A stretch of DNA of 64,000 bases from Luzula sylvatica (Eukaryota; Streptophyta; Magnoliopsida; Poales; Juncaceae). Location: assembly GCA_946800325.1 (NCBI GenBank), contig CAMPEJ010000016.1, forward strand, positions 1 to 64,000, in the 5' to 3' direction. Shown piece after piece: positions 62,745 to 64,000 of the stretch (within the stretch, counting starts at the first letter, position 1; every line of letters begins with the position of its first letter). The notes beneath the pieces were generated by a model. The model was not told where the DNA came from. It did no database searches and was given only the letters and a program-made list of their open reading frames with translations. The position numbers were made by a program, and so were the translations under genes.

Positions 62745-64000
62745 TGGTAAAAGATACGATTCAAATGATCTCTAAATACGTTATTTGAACTCCCCAAAGC
62801 ATAAACAAATTGTTTTGAATCGAAAAACAAACTTTCTTAGTGTTTGTAAATTTTTGTGAAATGTTATGTGGTAAAAGATACGATTCCAATGATCTCAAAA
62901 TACTTTATTTGAACTCCCCAAAGCATAAACAGATTGTTTTGAATCGAAAAACAAACTTTCTTAGTGTTTGTAAATTTTGGTGAAATGTTATGTGGTAAAA
63001 GATACGATTCAAATGATCTCAAAATACATTATTTGAACTCCCCAAAGCAGAAACAGATTGTTTTGAATCGAAAAACAAACTTTCTTAGTGTTTGTAAATT
63101 TTGGTGAAATGTTATGTAGTAAAAGATACGATTCAAATGATCTCAAAATACGTTATTTGAACTCCCCAAAGCACAAACAGATTGTTTTGAATCAAAAAAC
63201 AAACTTTCTTAGTGTTTGTAAATTTTGGTGAAATGTTATGTGGTAAAAGATACGATTCGAATGATCTACAAATATGTTATTTGAACTCCCCAAAGCATAA
63301 ACAAATTGTTTTGATTCGAAAAACAAACTTTCTTAGTGTTTGTAAATTTTGGTGAAATGTTATGTAGTAAAAGATACGATTCAAATGATCTCAAAATACG
63401 TTATTTGAACTCCCCAAAGCATAAACAGATTGTTTTGAATCGAAAATTAAACTTTCTTAGTGTTTGTAAATTTTGGTGAAATGTTATGTGGTAAAAGATA
63501 CGATTCAAATGATCTCAAAATACGTTATTTGAAATCCCCAAAGCATAAACAGATTGTTTTGAATCGAAAAACAAACTTTCTTAGTGTTTGTAAATTTTGG
63601 TGAAATGTTATGTAGTAAAAGATACGATTCAAATGATCTCAAAATACGTTATTTGAAATCCCCAAAGCATAAACAGATTGTTTTGAATCGAAAAACAAAC
63701 TTTCTTAGTGTTTGTAAATTTTGGTGAAATGTTATGTGGTAAAAGATACGATTCAAATGATCTCAAAATACATTATTTGAACTCCCCAAAGCAGAAACAG
63801 ATTGTTTTGAATCGAAAAACAAACTTTCTTAGTGTTTGTAAATTTTGGTGAAATGTTATGTAGTAAAAGATACGATTCAAATGATCTCAAAATACGTTAT
63901 TTGAACTCCCCAAAGCATAAACAGATTGTTTTGAATCGAAAAACAAACTTTCTTAGTGTTTGTAAATTTTGGTGAAATGTTATGTAGTAAAAGATACGAT
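62745..64000 (+). repeat. Partial HOR at the right edge (first 10 positions plus 16 bp)
   Basis: Monomers 507-516 read L-C-M-H-G1-J-D1-D2-M-N in canonical order. The window ends 16 bases into the next monomer, whose tag start fits the expected C. The H has gaatcaaaaaac, and the C has tactttat. The array clearly continues beyond base 64000. Confidence 0.92.

Larger units (their letters stand above)
1..64000 (+). repeat. Satellite DNA array, 124-bp monomer, 516 full copies plus 16 bp
   Basis: The tGgtaaaag/tAgtaaaag phase mark recurs every 124 bp from base 1 to base 63985, and 63984 is exactly 516 x 124. All copies point the same way. Monomers differ only by substitutions at a limited set of positions; I saw no insertion, deletion, inversion or foreign sequence. 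The consensus has about 29% G+C and three CpG sites (bases 13-14, 35-36 and 77-78 of the monomer). Every stretch here is gene-free satellite. Pure arrays of this size are typical of eukaryotic centromeric or pericentromeric DNA, and multimeric HOR order suggests a centromere-type homogenisation regime; both statements are inference. The array runs off both ends of the window, so its true length is unknown. Confidence 0.98.

Noticed and set aside
1..64000. CRISPR array
   Set aside because: Regular spacing superficially resembles one, but the whole 124 bp is repeated. There are no short conserved repeats separated by unique spacers.
1..64000. Transposon, LTR or helitron insertion
   Set aside because: The 124-bp phase is never interrupted, so there is no room for an insertion, target-site duplication or element remnant.
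1..64000. rRNA, tRNA or other RNA genes; telomere repeats
   Set aside because: The composition is one low-GC monomer throughout; I saw no RNA-gene motifs and no telomeric hexa- or heptamer runs.
1..64000. Bacterial or phage origin
   Set aside because: A 64-kb array of pure tandem repeats with no coding sequence is not compatible with a bacterial or phage genome segment.
1..64000. Alternating tag/tgg starts as a dimeric (248-bp) repeat
   Set aside because: The a/g at base 2 does not alternate regularly; it follows the class order of the 20-mer, with runs such as g-g-g and a-a.

Overview
The whole window is one uninterrupted satellite DNA array. It holds 516 complete monomers of exactly 124 bp in head-to-tail orientation, plus the first 16 bp of monomer 517 (63985-64000). 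I see no gene, RNA gene, transposon, inversion or non-satellite base. The consensus monomer is AT-rich (36 G/C of 124, about 29%). A 64-kb pure array with multimeric organisation points to eukaryotic heterochromatin, most likely centromeric or pericentromeric. A plant is my best guess but nothing in the sequence fixes the taxon. I recall a holocentromeric satellite of about this length (Lusy1 of Luzula), but cannot compare sequences, so this is only a lead.

Phase used throughout: base 1 is the first t of tAgtaaaag or tGgtaaaag, so monomer k starts at 1+124(k-1). Monomers fall into recurring types defined by substitutions only: N = consensus; K = N with c at base 9; C = c19; T = t18 g19 a28 t35 g60 a64; G = g19 a28 c29 (G1 also t35 a64 t75; GJ also carries J, usually with t36); L = t29 a64 t111; M = a36 g58; H = c58; J = t83 t84; D = a46 (D1 starts tgg, D2 starts tag); Q = g107 (tail marker, usually on D); S = a35; P = t31.

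These types recur in a fixed order that makes a higher-order repeat (HOR) of 20 monomers, 2480 bp: L-C-M-H-G1-J-D1-D2-M-N-C-GJ-DQ-S-C-N-P-N-T-K. Complete units are at 35837-38316, 38317-40796, 40797-43276 and 45633-48112. The rest of the window is built from deleted, duplicated or fused versions of this unit.

Layout: 1-3224, mosaic HOR pieces; 3225-15872, nested long duplications with offsets of 42, 40 and 30 monomers; 15873-24676, 8-mer, 19-mer and 10-mer variants with further offsets of 40 and 33; 24677-29636, scrambled units; 29637-34844, a perfect-looking 2604-bp (21-monomer) tandem duplication; 34845-43276, a short scrambled stretch and then three canonical HORs; 43277-45632, scrambled; 45633-48112, canonical; 48113-60140, mostly 14- and 7-monomer deletion variants; 60141-64000, 21-mer and the start of another canonical unit.

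No indel was detected: the phase is kept from base 1 to base 64000, so the array evolves by substitution and by exchange in exact 124-bp register. Hybrid monomers mark several exchange points. Any function (kinetochore or heterochromatin) is inference from this architecture.
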